From contig PBHR01000048.1 in the NCBI GenBank assembly GCA_002720275.1, positions 1-36,239 on the forward strand: DNA of 36,239 bases, written 5' to 3'. A program made the translations under genes and the position numbers. Under the pieces are notes generated by a model. The model was not told the DNA's origin, did not search any database, and saw nothing but the letters and a program-made list of their open reading frames with translations. Below are positions 6,529 to 14,936 of the stretch, one piece after another (the stretch's first letter is position 1; each line of letters starts with the position of its first letter). Source of the stretch: Methanobacteriota archaeon. Its GTDB lineage: Archaea > Thermoplasmatota > Poseidoniia > Poseidoniales > Poseidoniaceae.

Positions 6529-7398
6529 GTGGTGTTTATGATTCATAAAGTAACAAAAGATCAATTGCTGATTGAGGCTTTGGCTACAATCTTCCCAAAT
6601 GCATCTACAAATAAATTAAGAAAAATGCTTACAAATAATCGTGTAGAAATAGATGGCATGGTAGTAAATAAGGCCAAAAAAGAAATTTTAAAAGGCACTA
6701 TTATAGTAATTAGAGATAAAAAGAAAAAACCACAAAAAGATGTTGAAAATAAATTAAATATCATTTTTGAAGATGATTTTCTTATTGTTGTAAATAAGCC
6801 GAATAAATTGTTGAGTGTTTCAACAAATAAATTAGAAAAAGATACAATGCATTCTAGGGTTTTAGATTATTTAAAGTCTAAAAATTCTAAATCATGGGGC
6901 TGGATTGTACATCGATTAGATAAAGATACTTCGGGTATAATGATTTTTGCTAAAAATGAAGAAACTAAATTAGCACTTCAAAAACAATTTTCAGAAAATA
7001 TCGTAAAACGAATTTATGTTGGAATTGTTGATGGTAAACCGTATAAAGAAATAGGTAGAATTGAAAATTATATTGTAGAAGGAAAAAATCTAATTGTTCG
7101 AGAATGTAAAAATACAGTTAAAGGTGCAAGAGTTGCCATCACAAATTGGAAAATAATAAAGTCTAATAATTATCATAGTTTACTAGAAATATTAATTGAA
7201 ACAGGTAGGAGAAATCAAATCAGAGTGCATTTGTCTGGGATAAAATGCCCGATTTCAGGTGATAAAAAATATGGATCTGTGACAAATCCATTGAAGAGGT
7301 TATGTTTACATGCAAAAAGCTTGGAAATTAATCATCCCGCATCATTTGAACGGATGAGTTTTTCAGTAAAAAGTAGATTTGACAATTTTATTAATTAG
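6529..7398 (+). CDS. RluA-family RNA pseudouridine synthase with S4 domain
   Basis: This enzyme would convert specific uridines in rRNA or tRNA to pseudouridine. An N-terminal S4-like RNA-binding domain (about residues 10-65, with TNKLRKMLTNNRVEIDG) is followed by the catalytic domain. The motif HRLDKDTSG holds the catalytic Asp (131 from the first start), and the later motif ETGRRNQIRVHL is characteristic of RluA. The length of 289 fits RluC/RluD-like enzymes. Two GTG codons (6529, 6532) and ATG 6538 compete as start; ATG 6538 is plausible and no strong ribosome-binding site decides. It lies 17-26 bases after cysteine dioxygenase. RluA enzymes are chiefly bacterial and eukaryotic, so transfer from bacteria is likely. 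The target site cannot be told. Confidence 0.9.
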   Translation: MVFMIHKVTKDQLLIEALATIFPNASTNKLRKMLTNNRVEIDGMVVNKAKKEILKGTIIVIRDKKKKPQKDVENKLNIIFEDDFLIVVNKPNKLLSVSTNKLEKDTMHSRVLDYLKSKNSKSWGWIVHRLDKDTSGIMIFAKNEETKLALQKQFSENIVKRIYVGIVDGKPYKEIGRIENYIVEGKNLIVRECKNTVKGARVAITNWKIIKSNNYHSLLEILIETGRRNQIRVHLSGIKCPISGDKKYGSVTNPLKRLCLHAKSLEINHPASFERMSFSVKSRFDNFIN

Positions 7399-7434
7399 AA
7401 ACATGGATATAAACCATTCAGTAGGATTGTAATT

Positions 7435-9081
7435 ATGAGTAGAGAATGTATTCGTCTAATTGATGTTCACAAATCATTTGGACCAAAACATATTCTTGAA
7501 GGAATTAATTTAACAATTGAGGAAGGAGATCGAATTGGTATTGTAGGGCATAACGGTTCTGGAAAAACAACCTTGCTGAATACAATTAGTGAGCAAAATC
7601 AAGATATTGGCGAGATTAAATTTTCACCAGGATTAAGGATAGCCTTCCTTACGCAAATTAGAGATATTTTAGATGAATTAACTTTAGAGGAGGAGTTAAA
7701 TCGAAGTGGTAGGCAATTTGCTGAAATCGAAGCTGAAATTAGTATGATTGAATCTAGTATGGCAAATCCCGATTTTTATGAGGGTGATTGGGAATCTTCT
7801 ATGGAAAGATATCAAGAATTACAATCGATGTTGACGCGTAGTGGTGGAACTGATGTTGCTGGTCATGCGCAAAATGTTCTGAAACATTTAGGATTGGGAA
7901 ATAAGCCAATGGATATTAAATTATCAGATTTATCTGGTGGTGAAAGAGCTAAGGTTGCTTTGGCAAGGCAACTAGTTGGTTTGAATGAAATAGATGTTCT
8001 TTTTTTAGATGAGCCTACAAATCATTTAGATCTAAATACGATTAATTGGCTTGAAATATTTTTATTGGAGTTCAAAGGTACAATTTTAGTTGTTAGCCAT
8101 GACAGGTATTTCCTAGACATGATTTGCAACCATGTCCTTGAGATTAGGGAGGGGGGAACTTGGGGATACAAAGGAAATTATACCTCTTATGTGAAACAGA
8201 AAGAATTATTTTTACAAACTTTAGATGACCGTATTAGTAAAAATGAAAAGGAAATCAAAAGAATTACCGGCGCACTTCAATCTATGAAAAGAGCAAATAA
8301 ATACGATAAATCTATTTCACAAAAACACCATATGCTCATGAGGACACAAAGGGAATTAAAATGGTTAAAGTCGATAAAGCCTAAAAAAAGAAAACAGATA
8401 CAATTCAATATTAAATCATTAGAAAAAAGTAGTATGGATATAATATCTATAGAAAATGCAAGTCTTTCTTTTGAAGGTAGTGAAAAGCCAATTTTAGATA
8501 AACAGTCTTTTGGAATTTCAAAAGGCCAAAGAATAGGTATTTTGGGACCTAATGGTGCGGGAAAAACAACTTTGTTGAATATTATTTTGGGGAATCAGGG
8601 GATTGATTCGGGTAAAATTGAATTGTCGCCAGGAGTAAAGATAGGATATTTTCACCAAGATCATAGGACTCTAGATTTTTCATTAAATCCCATACAACAA
8701 ATACAAAAATTAAGGCCAAAAATGGAATATGGGGATATTCGTGCACTTCTTGGTAGGTTCCAATTCTCAAAGGAGATGGTCAATACTACATTAGAAAAAT
8801 TATCTGGAGGAGAAAGAGCAAGGGTTGCTATGTTGAAATTGCTTCTTGAAGAAAATAATTTATTGTTGTTAGATGAACCCACTAATCACTTAGATACTGA
8901 TGCTAAAGAGGCATTAGAAGAAGCATTGAATGATTATGAAGGCACTTTGGTAATCGTTAGTCATGATAGATGGTTCCTTGATCAGTTATGTACAACTATT
9001 TGGAATTTAGACGGGTTTGGAAATTTAAATATCCACCCCGGCAATTATTCCTCTTTTGCAAAAATTCCTTCGTCCGACTGA
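7435..9081 (+). CDS. ABC-F family ATPase (ribosome-associated type)
   Basis: Two ABC ATPase domains stand in tandem without membrane segments, the hallmark of ABC-F proteins, which bind the ribosomal E site and act in translation or antibiotic protection. Domain one has Walker A GHNGSGKTT (Lys44), signature LSGGERAKVAL and Walker B FLDEPTNHLD. Domain two has GPNGAGKTT, LSGGERARVAM and LLDEPTNHLD. Between them is a basic helical linker of about 80 residues (around ISKNEKEIKRITGAL to KPKKRKQIQ), equivalent to the P-site tRNA interaction motif. At 548 residues it has the usual size (Uup/EttA-like). The end overlaps the convergent VOC gene by 37 bases. Subfamily and any resistance role cannot be assigned from sequence alone. 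Confidence 0.93.
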   Translation: MSRECIRLIDVHKSFGPKHILEGINLTIEEGDRIGIVGHNGSGKTTLLNTISEQNQDIGEIKFSPGLRIAFLTQIRDILDELTLEEELNRSGRQFAEIEAEISMIESSMANPDFYEGDWESSMERYQELQSMLTRSGGTDVAGHAQNVLKHLGLGNKPMDIKLSDLSGGERAKVALARQLVGLNEIDVLFLDEPTNHLDLNTINWLEIFLLEFKGTILVVSHDRYFLDMICNHVLEIREGGTWGYKGNYTSYVKQKELFLQTLDDRISKNEKEIKRITGALQSMKRANKYDKSISQKHHMLMRTQRELKWLKSIKPKKRKQIQFNIKSLEKSSMDIISIENASLSFEGSEKPILDKQSFGISKGQRIGILGPNGAGKTTLLNIILGNQGIDSGKIELSPGVKIGYFHQDHRTLDFSLNPIQQIQKLRPKMEYGDIRALLGRFQFSKEMVNTTLEKLSGGERARVAMLKLLLEENNLLLLDEPTNHLDTDAKEALEEALNDYEGTLVIVSHDRWFLDQLCTTIWNLDGFGNLNIHPGNYSSFAKIPSSD

Positions 9082-9470
9082 AATGATTTGAATTCTAAAT
9101 GGTTACCAGAAGGGTCTTTGAAAAACATTGTAGCTTGTTCACCAGGTTTACCTTTGTATCTGATATAGGGGTCTATTACAAATTTAATTCCACTTTTTTT
9201 CAACCTCTCTGCTAATTTGTGCCATTGATTCCATTCTAATATCACTCCAAAATGCATTGCAGGTACATTTTTACCGTCAACTGCACTAGATTCTGGAATT
9301 TCCATTTTTTCAACAAGGTGTGCCACAATTTGGTGCCCAAATAAATTAAAATCAATCCATATGTCTGACTCTCTCCCTATTTCGCATCCAAGAACCTCTT
9401 GATACCATTCACGTGTCTTTGGAATGTCTGTAACAGGGAATGCTAAATGAAATGGCCTAATTCCTCCCAT
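9045..9470 (-). CDS. VOC superfamily (glyoxalase/dioxygenase fold) protein
   Basis: The frame from ATG at 9470 (MGGIRPFHLAFPV) gives 141 residues, the size of a two-repeat VOC domain. Possible metal ligands are His in FHLAFPVTD, His in AMHFGVILEW and Glu in NHLEFKSF. FFKDPSGNHLEFK near the C-terminus is a classic VOC signature. The frame stays open upstream to 9608, but that extension reads through the end of the mscS gene and resembles no VOC N-terminus, so I reject it. The gene starts 34 bases after the mscS stop and is probably co-transcribed with it. Its 3' end overlaps the ABC-F gene by 37 bases. The substrate is unknown; glyoxalase-type, dioxygenase-type or bleomycin-resistance-like activities are all possible. 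Confidence 0.85.
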   Translation of the reverse strand: MGGIRPFHLAFPVTDIPKTREWYQEVLGCEIGRESDIWIDFNLFGHQIVAHLVEKMEIPESSAVDGKNVPAMHFGVILEWNQWHKLAERLKKSGIKFVIDPYIRYKGKPGEQATMFFKDPSGNHLEFKSFQSDEGIFAKEE

Positions 9471-9504
9471 AATTAGTGGTAATTGTTGTAAGTTATTGGT
9501 CTTT

Positions 9505-10572
9505 TTATCTGCTGCTACGTATTCTTGGTTCGAAGAATTCGATATTCCTTTCTTTTGCAAATTTTGCAATATCAAGTAATAATCTTTGTCTAGAATTTCT
9601 TTCTTCAATGCCGCTATCTACATCCCAATATACATTCAATTTGATATCTATTGATTGGGCAGAGATTGCTTCTACTGTTGCGAAAGATGATTCAATGTTT
9701 GTAGTCTTTTCATCATCTTTAATTCTTTTATTTATTGCCACACAGAAGGACTCTATAGAATCAGGGTCAGTGTCTAAATCTAAGTGTAGTAATGGTTGAT
9801 ATCTTCTCCACCTCCTCTTTCCAAAATTTTCAACACTTGAATTTACTAATGCTGCATTTGGTAATGTCACTATTGTGTCTGTTGAACTCCTAATGAGGGT
9901 TGTTCTAACTCTTATATCTATTACTTCTCCTTCAATTCCAGAGGCAATAATCCAGTCTCCAACTTTGAATGGTTGATCTATCAATACTGTAATTGCCCCA
10001 AATATGTTTGAAATTGAATCTTTTGCTGCTAATGCAAGTGCTAAACCTCCAATACCCAATCCTGCGATTAGTGTTGTAATATCAAAACCAAAAGTTTCAG
10101 AAATGAATAAAATACCCAAAACAAATATTACAAATCTCATTAAAGATTCAAGAGCTGAAATTAATGTTTTTTCAGTGGTATCTAATTTCCCATCATTATC
10201 AATTAAGCCTACCGCTAGAGTAATTCCATCAACCATTTTTAGCGCTGCTCTAATTATGAATACAAGGAAAATTAATTTTGCTATGACGAAAGACCAAATT
10301 ATTACGGTGCCCGAAAAGCCGCTTTGTGGTAATTGTTCTAATATTTTCCAAAGCGTCAGCCCTAAAATTGCAGTCCCTATGCTTTTTCTGGAATTAATTT
10401 CAATTTGTGCAAATCGTTCAGATTTTTCAATTGCTCTTGAGAATATTTTAGGAAGTAAGAATATCGTTACTTGCCTCATAAAAATAGAAATTAGTAATGC
10501 TGAAGCAATAATTGAGTATATCCCCCAGTCACTTCCAAATTGCCCATTAGCGTAATCTACTATACTCTCCAT
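9505..10572 (-). CDS. MscS-type mechanosensitive ion channel
   Basis: MscS channels open under membrane tension and release solutes during osmotic downshock. After several N-terminal hydrophobic helices, the pore helix reads AGLGIGGLALALAAKDSISN with the Gly/Ala pattern of MscS TM3. The beta domain follows at once (FKVGDWIIASGIEGEVIDI) with the signature TLPNAALVNSSVENF. At 355 residues it is a medium-length MscS-like protein with about four or five membrane helices. ATG at 10572 begins a short N-terminal external segment. The divergent gene is proline iminopeptidase, with an interrupted palindrome between them at 10604-10623. The VOC gene follows downstream. Confidence 0.92.
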   Translation of the reverse strand: MESIVDYANGQFGSDWGIYSIIASALLISIFMRQVTIFLLPKIFSRAIEKSERFAQIEINSRKSIGTAILGLTLWKILEQLPQSGFSGTVIIWSFVIAKLIFLVFIIRAALKMVDGITLAVGLIDNDGKLDTTEKTLISALESLMRFVIFVLGILFISETFGFDITTLIAGLGIGGLALALAAKDSISNIFGAITVLIDQPFKVGDWIIASGIEGEVIDIRVRTTLIRSSTDTIVTLPNAALVNSSVENFGKRRWRRYQPLLHLDLDTDPDSIESFCVAINKRIKDDEKTTNIESSFATVEAISAQSIDIKLNVYWDVDSGIEERNSRQRLLLDIAKFAKERNIEFFEPRIRSSR

Positions 10573-10603
10573 AACATGTCGAAAAAGCAGTACTTCAAAA
10601 AAC

Positions 10604-10623
10604 CAACTATGATGCTATAGTTG
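10604..10623. repeat. Interrupted palindrome between mscS and the proline iminopeptidase gene
   Basis: CAACTAT (10604-10610) and ATAGTTG (10617-10623) are perfect seven-base inverted repeats around the spacer GATGCT. A tandem direct repeat of TTGATATT follows at once. It lies 31 bases upstream of the mscS start and 27 bases upstream of the ATG at 10651, so it could be an operator or overlap a TATA element (CTATAG). No regulator was identified. Confidence 0.4.
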
Positions 10624-10650
10624 ATATTCTTGATATTTTTCGGGGAAAAT

Positions 10651-11619
10651 ATGGCGGGAGGTTTGGATGAGGTCTTGTTTCCTGAAATAGAAGTCAATGT
10701 TGAGGGTGATTTGGAAGTAAGTAAACTCCATACAATACATTGGGAAGAATCCGGTAATTTGAGCGGTCATCCAGTGATTATCCTTCATGGAGGCCCAGGA
10801 GGAGGAAGTCAACCGATATATCGTAGATATTTTGATCCACAGAAGTATAGAATTATTCAATTTGATCAAAGAGGGTGTGGTAAATCTACACCGCATGCTG
10901 AACTTAAAGACAATAACACTATGGCTAGTGTTTCAGATATAGAGTCGCTAAGGGTTCATTTGGGCATTGAAAATTGGATTGTTTTTGGTGGTTCTTGGGG
11001 CTCTACTCTTTCTTTGATATATGCAGAAACACACCCACAAAGAGTACATGCATTAATTTTGAGAGGGATTTTCATGTGCAGGAGTTCAGAATTAAATTGG
11101 TTTTATCAGGATGGTGCAAGTCATGTATTTCCTGATGCTTTTGCACCATATAGGGATCATATCCCCCCAAAAGAGAGAAATAATTTAATTTCAGCATATT
11201 ATAAAAGGTTGACAAGTGATGATGCGGAGATAAGGAAATCAGCTGCATTTGAATGGACTAGGTGGGAAATGTCAACAAGTAAACTAGTTCCAGATTTGAA
11301 ATATATAGAGGCGGCTGATGATTCAGATTTTGCTGATGCTTTTGCAAGAATAGAATCACATTATTTTGTAAATGGCATTTTTTTAGATGAAGGGCAAATT
11401 TTGAGAGACATTGATAAGATTAAGCATATACCAACTTGGATTGTTCATGGTAGGTATGATATGGTTTGTCCAGTTAAAAGTGCATGGGAATTATATGAAA
11501 AAATGGAGTGTGCGGAATTAATTATTGTTCCAGATGCAGGGCATTCTGTAGCAGAAATACCCATAGCAAGAGAATTACTAAAAGTAACCAACAATTGTTT
11601 GAATAAAATTTCAAAATAA
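10651..11619 (+). CDS. pip: Proline iminopeptidase (alpha/beta hydrolase, peptidase family S33)
   Basis: This cytosolic enzyme removes N-terminal proline from peptides, which fits the OPT peptide transporter in the same window. The oxyanion-hole motif HGGPGGGSQP, the DQRGCGKS motif, and the nucleophile elbow GGSWGS (Ser115 from ATG 10651) are all typical of S33. The acid residue is probably the Asp in HGRYDMVCP, and the catalytic His is in DAGHSVAE. I choose ATG 10651 because GGGGA lies just before it (from 10642). The frame is open back to a TTG at 10621 inside the palindrome region, which is unlikely to be used. Length from 10651 is 322 residues, as usual. The acyl-CoA dehydrogenase gene begins 28 bases downstream. 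Confidence 0.92.
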   Translation: MAGGLDEVLFPEIEVNVEGDLEVSKLHTIHWEESGNLSGHPVIILHGGPGGGSQPIYRRYFDPQKYRIIQFDQRGCGKSTPHAELKDNNTMASVSDIESLRVHLGIENWIVFGGSWGSTLSLIYAETHPQRVHALILRGIFMCRSSELNWFYQDGASHVFPDAFAPYRDHIPPKERNNLISAYYKRLTSDDAEIRKSAAFEWTRWEMSTSKLVPDLKYIEAADDSDFADAFARIESHYFVNGIFLDEGQILRDIDKIKHIPTWIVHGRYDMVCPVKSAWELYEKMECAELIIVPDAGHSVAEIPIARELLKVTNNCLNKISK

Positions 11620-11647
11620 TAATAGTAATGTTTACTTCGCAGATGTG

Positions 11648-12865
11648 ATGAGCGAAAGAGATTTGTCACAGTTTAATTTGATTAATCCCACTGAATCACA
11701 TTCTATGTTGCGTGAAATGGTAAGAGATTTTGTAGAGAAAAAAGTAGAACCACAAGCTCTTGAACACGATAGGAATGAAAAGTTCAATTTAGAATTATTT
11801 AGGGAACTAGGGGATATGGGTCTTTTGGGATTAACAGTTTCCGAAGAATATGGCGGTTCTGGTTTAGATACAGTTTCTACAATCATTGTTCATGAGGAAT
11901 TGTCCTCCTCTGATCCAGCTTTTACACTATCATTCCTTGCACATTCGATGCTTACTGCAAATAATTTATCAGTAAATGGTTCTGATGAGCAAAAAAAGAA
12001 GTTTTTGCCTGGCCTTTGCTCTGGAGAACTAATCGGCTGTATGGCGATGTCTGAACCAGATTATGGTTCTGACGTTATGGGTATGCAAACCTCTGCAGAA
12101 TTAAATTCGGATGGAAATTGGGTGATTAATGGGAACAAAATGTGGATTACTAATGGTTCTATAGATGAGGATGGAACTCCTGCAGATTTAGTTTGGTTAT
12201 ATGCAAAGACTGGCATTGACTCAAATGGTAGACCTCAAATATCTACTTTTTTAATTGAAAAAGGAATGGTGGGTTATAGTGTTGGTCAAAAAATATATGA
12301 CAAATCAGGGATGAGGGCCTCTAATACTGCAGAATTAGTTTTTGAAAACTGCATAGTACCTCCTTCAAACCTTGTTGGCTCTGTAGGTGGTTCAACTTTG
12401 CATATGATGAGAAATTTAGAATTGGAGAGAATTGCTTTAGCCGCAATGAGTCTTGGAATCGCAAGAAGGTCGTTAAGGGAAATGAATCGTTATGCTTCAG
12501 AAAGACACTCATTTGGCAAACCAATTCGTGAATATGGGCAAATTCAAAGACATATTGCTGAAAGTTATGCAGAGTACAAGGCAATGCAATCCTATGTATA
12601 CAATACAGCTAGGGTGGTTAATTTAGAATCGGGGGGATCTCGCTTAGACACAGATGGTGTGAAATTATTTTCTACAACAGTTGCGAAAAATATTGCTGAT
12701 AGGGCAATTCAAGTTATGGGTGGATATGGATACGTGGGGGAATATGTTGTTGAACGATTATGGAGAGACTCTAAATTGTTAGAAATTGGAGGAGGGACCA
12801 TTGAAATGCATCAAAAAAACATGACTAAAGAATTGTATAAAAATCCTGAATCTATACTTGATTAG
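11648..12865 (+). CDS. Acyl-CoA dehydrogenase, isovaleryl-CoA-dehydrogenase-like
   Basis: This FAD enzyme oxidises acyl-CoA to enoyl-CoA, passing electrons to ETF. The family motifs CMAMSEPDYGSDVMGM and KMWITNG bind FAD and substrate. The usual catalytic Glu near the C-terminus (YEGT in medium-chain enzymes) is replaced by IGGGT. Instead a Glu is present in LELERIAL (Glu260), where isovaleryl-CoA dehydrogenase keeps its base. This suggests a branched substrate such as isovaleryl-CoA from leucine. Length is 405 residues from ATG 11648; the in-frame GTG just before it is less likely. It follows proline iminopeptidase by 28 bases, and 3-hydroxyacyl-CoA dehydrogenase lies further downstream. The exact substrate is inferred. 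Confidence 0.92.
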   Translation: MSERDLSQFNLINPTESHSMLREMVRDFVEKKVEPQALEHDRNEKFNLELFRELGDMGLLGLTVSEEYGGSGLDTVSTIIVHEELSSSDPAFTLSFLAHSMLTANNLSVNGSDEQKKKFLPGLCSGELIGCMAMSEPDYGSDVMGMQTSAELNSDGNWVINGNKMWITNGSIDEDGTPADLVWLYAKTGIDSNGRPQISTFLIEKGMVGYSVGQKIYDKSGMRASNTAELVFENCIVPPSNLVGSVGGSTLHMMRNLELERIALAAMSLGIARRSLREMNRYASERHSFGKPIREYGQIQRHIAESYAEYKAMQSYVYNTARVVNLESGGSRLDTDGVKLFSTTVAKNIADRAIQVMGGYGYVGEYVVERLWRDSKLLEIGGGTIEMHQKNMTKELYKNPESILD

Positions 12866-12922
12866 TGGCTATTAAATAGTGCTTTGGAAATTAGGTTTTT
12901 TATTAAAAATCTTCAATAACTG

Positions 12923-12930
12923 TTATAATA
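12923..12930 (+). promoter_or_regulatory. TATA-like element for the 12959 gene
   Basis: TTATAATA is centred about 32 bases before ATG 12959. With an archaeal start site roughly 26 bases below the box, the transcript would have almost no leader. Supported by spacing only. Confidence 0.35.
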
Positions 12931-12958
12931 CCGCCAGTGTCCCTGAAAATTGATTGGG

Positions 12959-13384
12959 ATGCCTCGAGGAAGAGTTAGTGAAAACAAGAATGATGTGATA
13001 AAAACAGGAATTGCTTTTTGTTCGGAAACAGGGGAACGTTTAGATAAAGTAAGATACAATACAAAAGACCTTATTAGAAAAAGTCAATGTAAAAATACAT
13101 GGGCTCAAGGAGTTGTAAAGGCATTATTTGAAAATGAGCCCAGTAATCAGAATTTAAAACATACAGCAGAAAGCATACTTTCAAATTTGCATTCAAGGGC
13201 TAGCGAATCAGAATCCTTTCCAGAAAAAGAAACAGCCTTGCCAGAAAATTTCGCTCAATTAGAAAAAAGAACTAAAAAAATAAAAATTAGAAAAGTTAAA
13301 AAAGATGCCAAAAAACCTGAAATAGATCAAAATTTAATGAACGTCATAGAATCTATTATCGATGAAAAAATAGCACAAGCGTAA
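12959..13384 (+). CDS. Basic hypothetical protein
   Basis: No family recognised. From ATG 12959 (MPRGRVSENKND) it has 141 residues. An in-frame TTG lies three codons earlier, but the TATA-like element at 12923-12930 favours the ATG. The N-terminal half looks folded, with a motif-like stretch GIAFCSETGERLDKVRYNTKDLIRKSQ. A low-complexity Ser/Glu linker follows, then a strongly basic stretch (KRTKKIKIRKVKKDAKK), and finally a short predicted helix (NLMNVIESIIDEKIAQ). The basic tail suggests binding to nucleic acid or the ribosome. The HD phosphohydrolase gene starts four bases after its stop, so the two are likely one transcript, with tRNA-Gln behind. Confidence 0.68.
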   Translation: MPRGRVSENKNDVIKTGIAFCSETGERLDKVRYNTKDLIRKSQCKNTWAQGVVKALFENEPSNQNLKHTAESILSNLHSRASESESFPEKETALPENFAQLEKRTKKIKIRKVKKDAKKPEIDQNLMNVIESIIDEKIAQA

Positions 13385-13388
13385 GTAG

Positions 13389-13931
13389 TTGATTTATTTG
13401 AATCTGCATCACGCATTACTTAATACCTTGAAATTAAAAGAAATCCCAAGAGCGGGTTGGCTTAATTTTGGATTAAATGACGTTGAATCAGTTGCAGCAC
13501 ATAGTTGGGGGGTTTCTTATTTATCTTTGATATTAGCCCCTGATTCCTTAAATAAGGAAAAAGTGCTTAGTATGTCAATAATACATGATTTGGGAGAGGC
13601 CTTAGTTGGAGATATTACTCCCTTAGATGGTATTTCAAAAAACGAAAAGCACGAATTAGAGTTTGATGCGATTAAAAAATTAACAAATTTAGTAAGTGAA
13701 AATGAAAAAATAATACAATTATGGTTGGAATATGAAGAGAATTCTAGCCCTGAAGCAAAATTTGTTAAAGCATGTGATAAATTAGATATGGCATTACAAG
13801 CAACATATTATAGCTCGAAAAATAATGATTTTAATCCTGAAGAATTTATACAATCAGCATTAGAAAAAATAGATGATGAATGCATGCGTTTACTTGCATC
13901 ATCTACCGCTAATGGTAAGAACTGGTTATGA
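13389..13931 (+). CDS. HD-domain phosphohydrolase (YfbR/HDDC2-like 5'-nucleotidase)
   Basis: This is probably a 5'-deoxynucleotidase or related metal-dependent phosphohydrolase. The metal-binding residues of the HD fold are visible: His in ESVAAHSWG, the His-Asp pair in SIIHDLGEALVGDITP, and Asp in KACDKLDMAL. The EALVGDI motif is typical of the HDDC2/YfbR group. Length is 180 residues, near the family norm. No ATG exists before residue 62, which would cut off the first metal ligand, so a TTG start (13389 or 13398) must be used. It lies four bases after the previous stop codon, so translational coupling is likely. tRNA-Gln begins 16 bases after the stop. Confidence 0.85.
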   Translation: MIYLNLHHALLNTLKLKEIPRAGWLNFGLNDVESVAAHSWGVSYLSLILAPDSLNKEKVLSMSIIHDLGEALVGDITPLDGISKNEKHELEFDAIKKLTNLVSENEKIIQLWLEYEENSSPEAKFVKACDKLDMALQATYYSSKNNDFNPEEFIQSALEKIDDECMRLLASSTANGKNWL

Positions 13932-13947
13932 TTCCCGGGTAATACTC

Positions 13948-14019
13948 AGCCCCTTAGTGTAGTGGTCCATCATTTTGGCCTTTGGAGCCAGAGACCCCGG
14001 TTCGAATCCGGGAGGGGCT
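13948..14019 (+). tRNA. tRNA-Gln (anticodon TTG)
   Basis: The acceptor arms AGCCCCT (13948-13954) and AGGGGCT (14013-14019) pair fully. The anticodon stem TTGGC/GCCAG (one U-G pair) holds the loop CTTTGGA, giving anticodon TTG for CAA. The T arm is CCCGG-TTCGAAT-CCGGG. No intron is seen and CCA is not encoded. It lies 16 bases after the HD-domain gene and may share its transcript. Confidence 0.93.
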
Positions 14020-14076
14020 ATCTTTTCTTTGTCAATAAAGCATTAAAATCAAATCCCTCCTCTTTTAGCATTAGTC

Positions 14077-14928
14077 ATGAGTGTAGAAAATATTGCGGTG
14101 ATTGGTTCCGGGCAGATGGGTTCAGGAATTGCACAAGTTGCAGCGTTATCCGGGTACAATGTATTTTTGATAGATATTAAGGAAGAATATCTCGTAAAAG
14201 CAATGAAATCTATTGAATTTAGTTTGGGAAAATTTGTTTCTAAGGGAAAAATTACAGAACAAACAGCTAAAGATACAATTAGTAAAATCAATACCACTGT
14301 CGATATAAATAATTGTTCTAATGTAGATTTGGTAATTGAAGCAGTTCCTGAAATACCAGATTTAAAATATCGTTTATTCAAAGAATTAGATGAAATTTGT
14401 AAAAAAACAACTATCTTGGCAAGTAATACTAGTAGTATAAGCATTAATGATTTAGCATCACATACAAATCGTCCTGAATTAGTGATTGGAATGCATTTTA
14501 TGAATCCAGTCCCCCTTATGAAATTAGTAGAAATCATTCGTGGAAGCGAAACTACTGATTCTGTTTGTGAAACAATAACAAATATTACAGAAAATATGGG
14601 TAAAACACCATTGTTTTGTAATGATTCACCTGGATTTGTATCAAATAGGATCTTATGCCCAATGATTAATGAGGCAATACTTACTTTACAGGAAGGTGTT
14701 GCTGAACCTGAAGCCATAGATGGAATTATGAAGTTAGGGATGAATCACCCGATTGGGCCATTAGCATTGGCCGATTTAATTGGCTTAGACACCGTTTTAC
14801 ACATAATGAATGTATTATTTGAGGGGTTTGAAGATATCAAATATTCACCCGCACCCTTACTAATTCAAATGGTTAATGATGGAAAACTTGGTCGTAAAAG
14901 CGGTAGTGGGTTTTATGATTATTCATAA
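14077..14928 (+). CDS. 3-hydroxyacyl-CoA (3-hydroxybutyryl-CoA) dehydrogenase
   Basis: The enzyme oxidises L-3-hydroxyacyl-CoA with NAD, or runs the reverse reaction, in fatty-acid or amino-acid carbon flow. The Rossmann motif is [11 protein letters not shown] near the N-terminus. The catalytic region reads [14 protein letters not shown] with its His, and [12 protein letters not shown] begins the C-terminal dimer domain. The 283 residues match the stand-alone HBD form rather than the fused FadB type. ATG 14077 is a clear start, 57 bases after tRNA-Gln. An unknown membrane protein gene starts eight bases after the stop. The acyl-CoA dehydrogenase lies about 1.2 kb upstream; no enoyl-CoA hydratase or thiolase is in the window. 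Confidence 0.93.
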   Translation: MSVENIAVIGSGQMGSGIAQVAALSGYNVFLIDIKEEYLVKAMKSIEFSLGKFVSKGKITEQTAKDTISKINTTVDINNCSNVDLVIEAVPEIPDLKYRLFKELDEICKKTTILASNTSSISINDLASHTNRPELVIGMHFMNPVPLMKLVEIIRGSETTDSVCETITNITENMGKTPLFCNDSPGFVSNRILCPMINEAILTLQEGVAEPEAIDGIMKLGMNHPIGPLALADLIGLDTVLHIMNVLFEGFEDIKYSPAPLLIQMVNDGKLGRKSGSGFYDYS

Positions 14929-14936
14929 GTGGTAAA

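Noticed and set aside
9471..9608. N-terminal extension of the VOC gene
   Set aside because: It would read through the last 104 bases of mscS and does not resemble a VOC N-terminus; ATG 9470 gives the proper domain.
10004..10555. 183-codon plus-strand frame
   Set aside because: Antisense to the conserved mscS gene, with no recognisable features.
13962..14180. 72-codon frame beginning MVHHFGLWSQ
   Set aside because: It spans tRNA-Gln and the start of the dehydrogenase gene; this is the usual false frame created by a tRNA.
14049..14717. 222-codon minus-strand frame
   Set aside because: Antisense to the well-supported 3-hydroxyacyl-CoA dehydrogenase.
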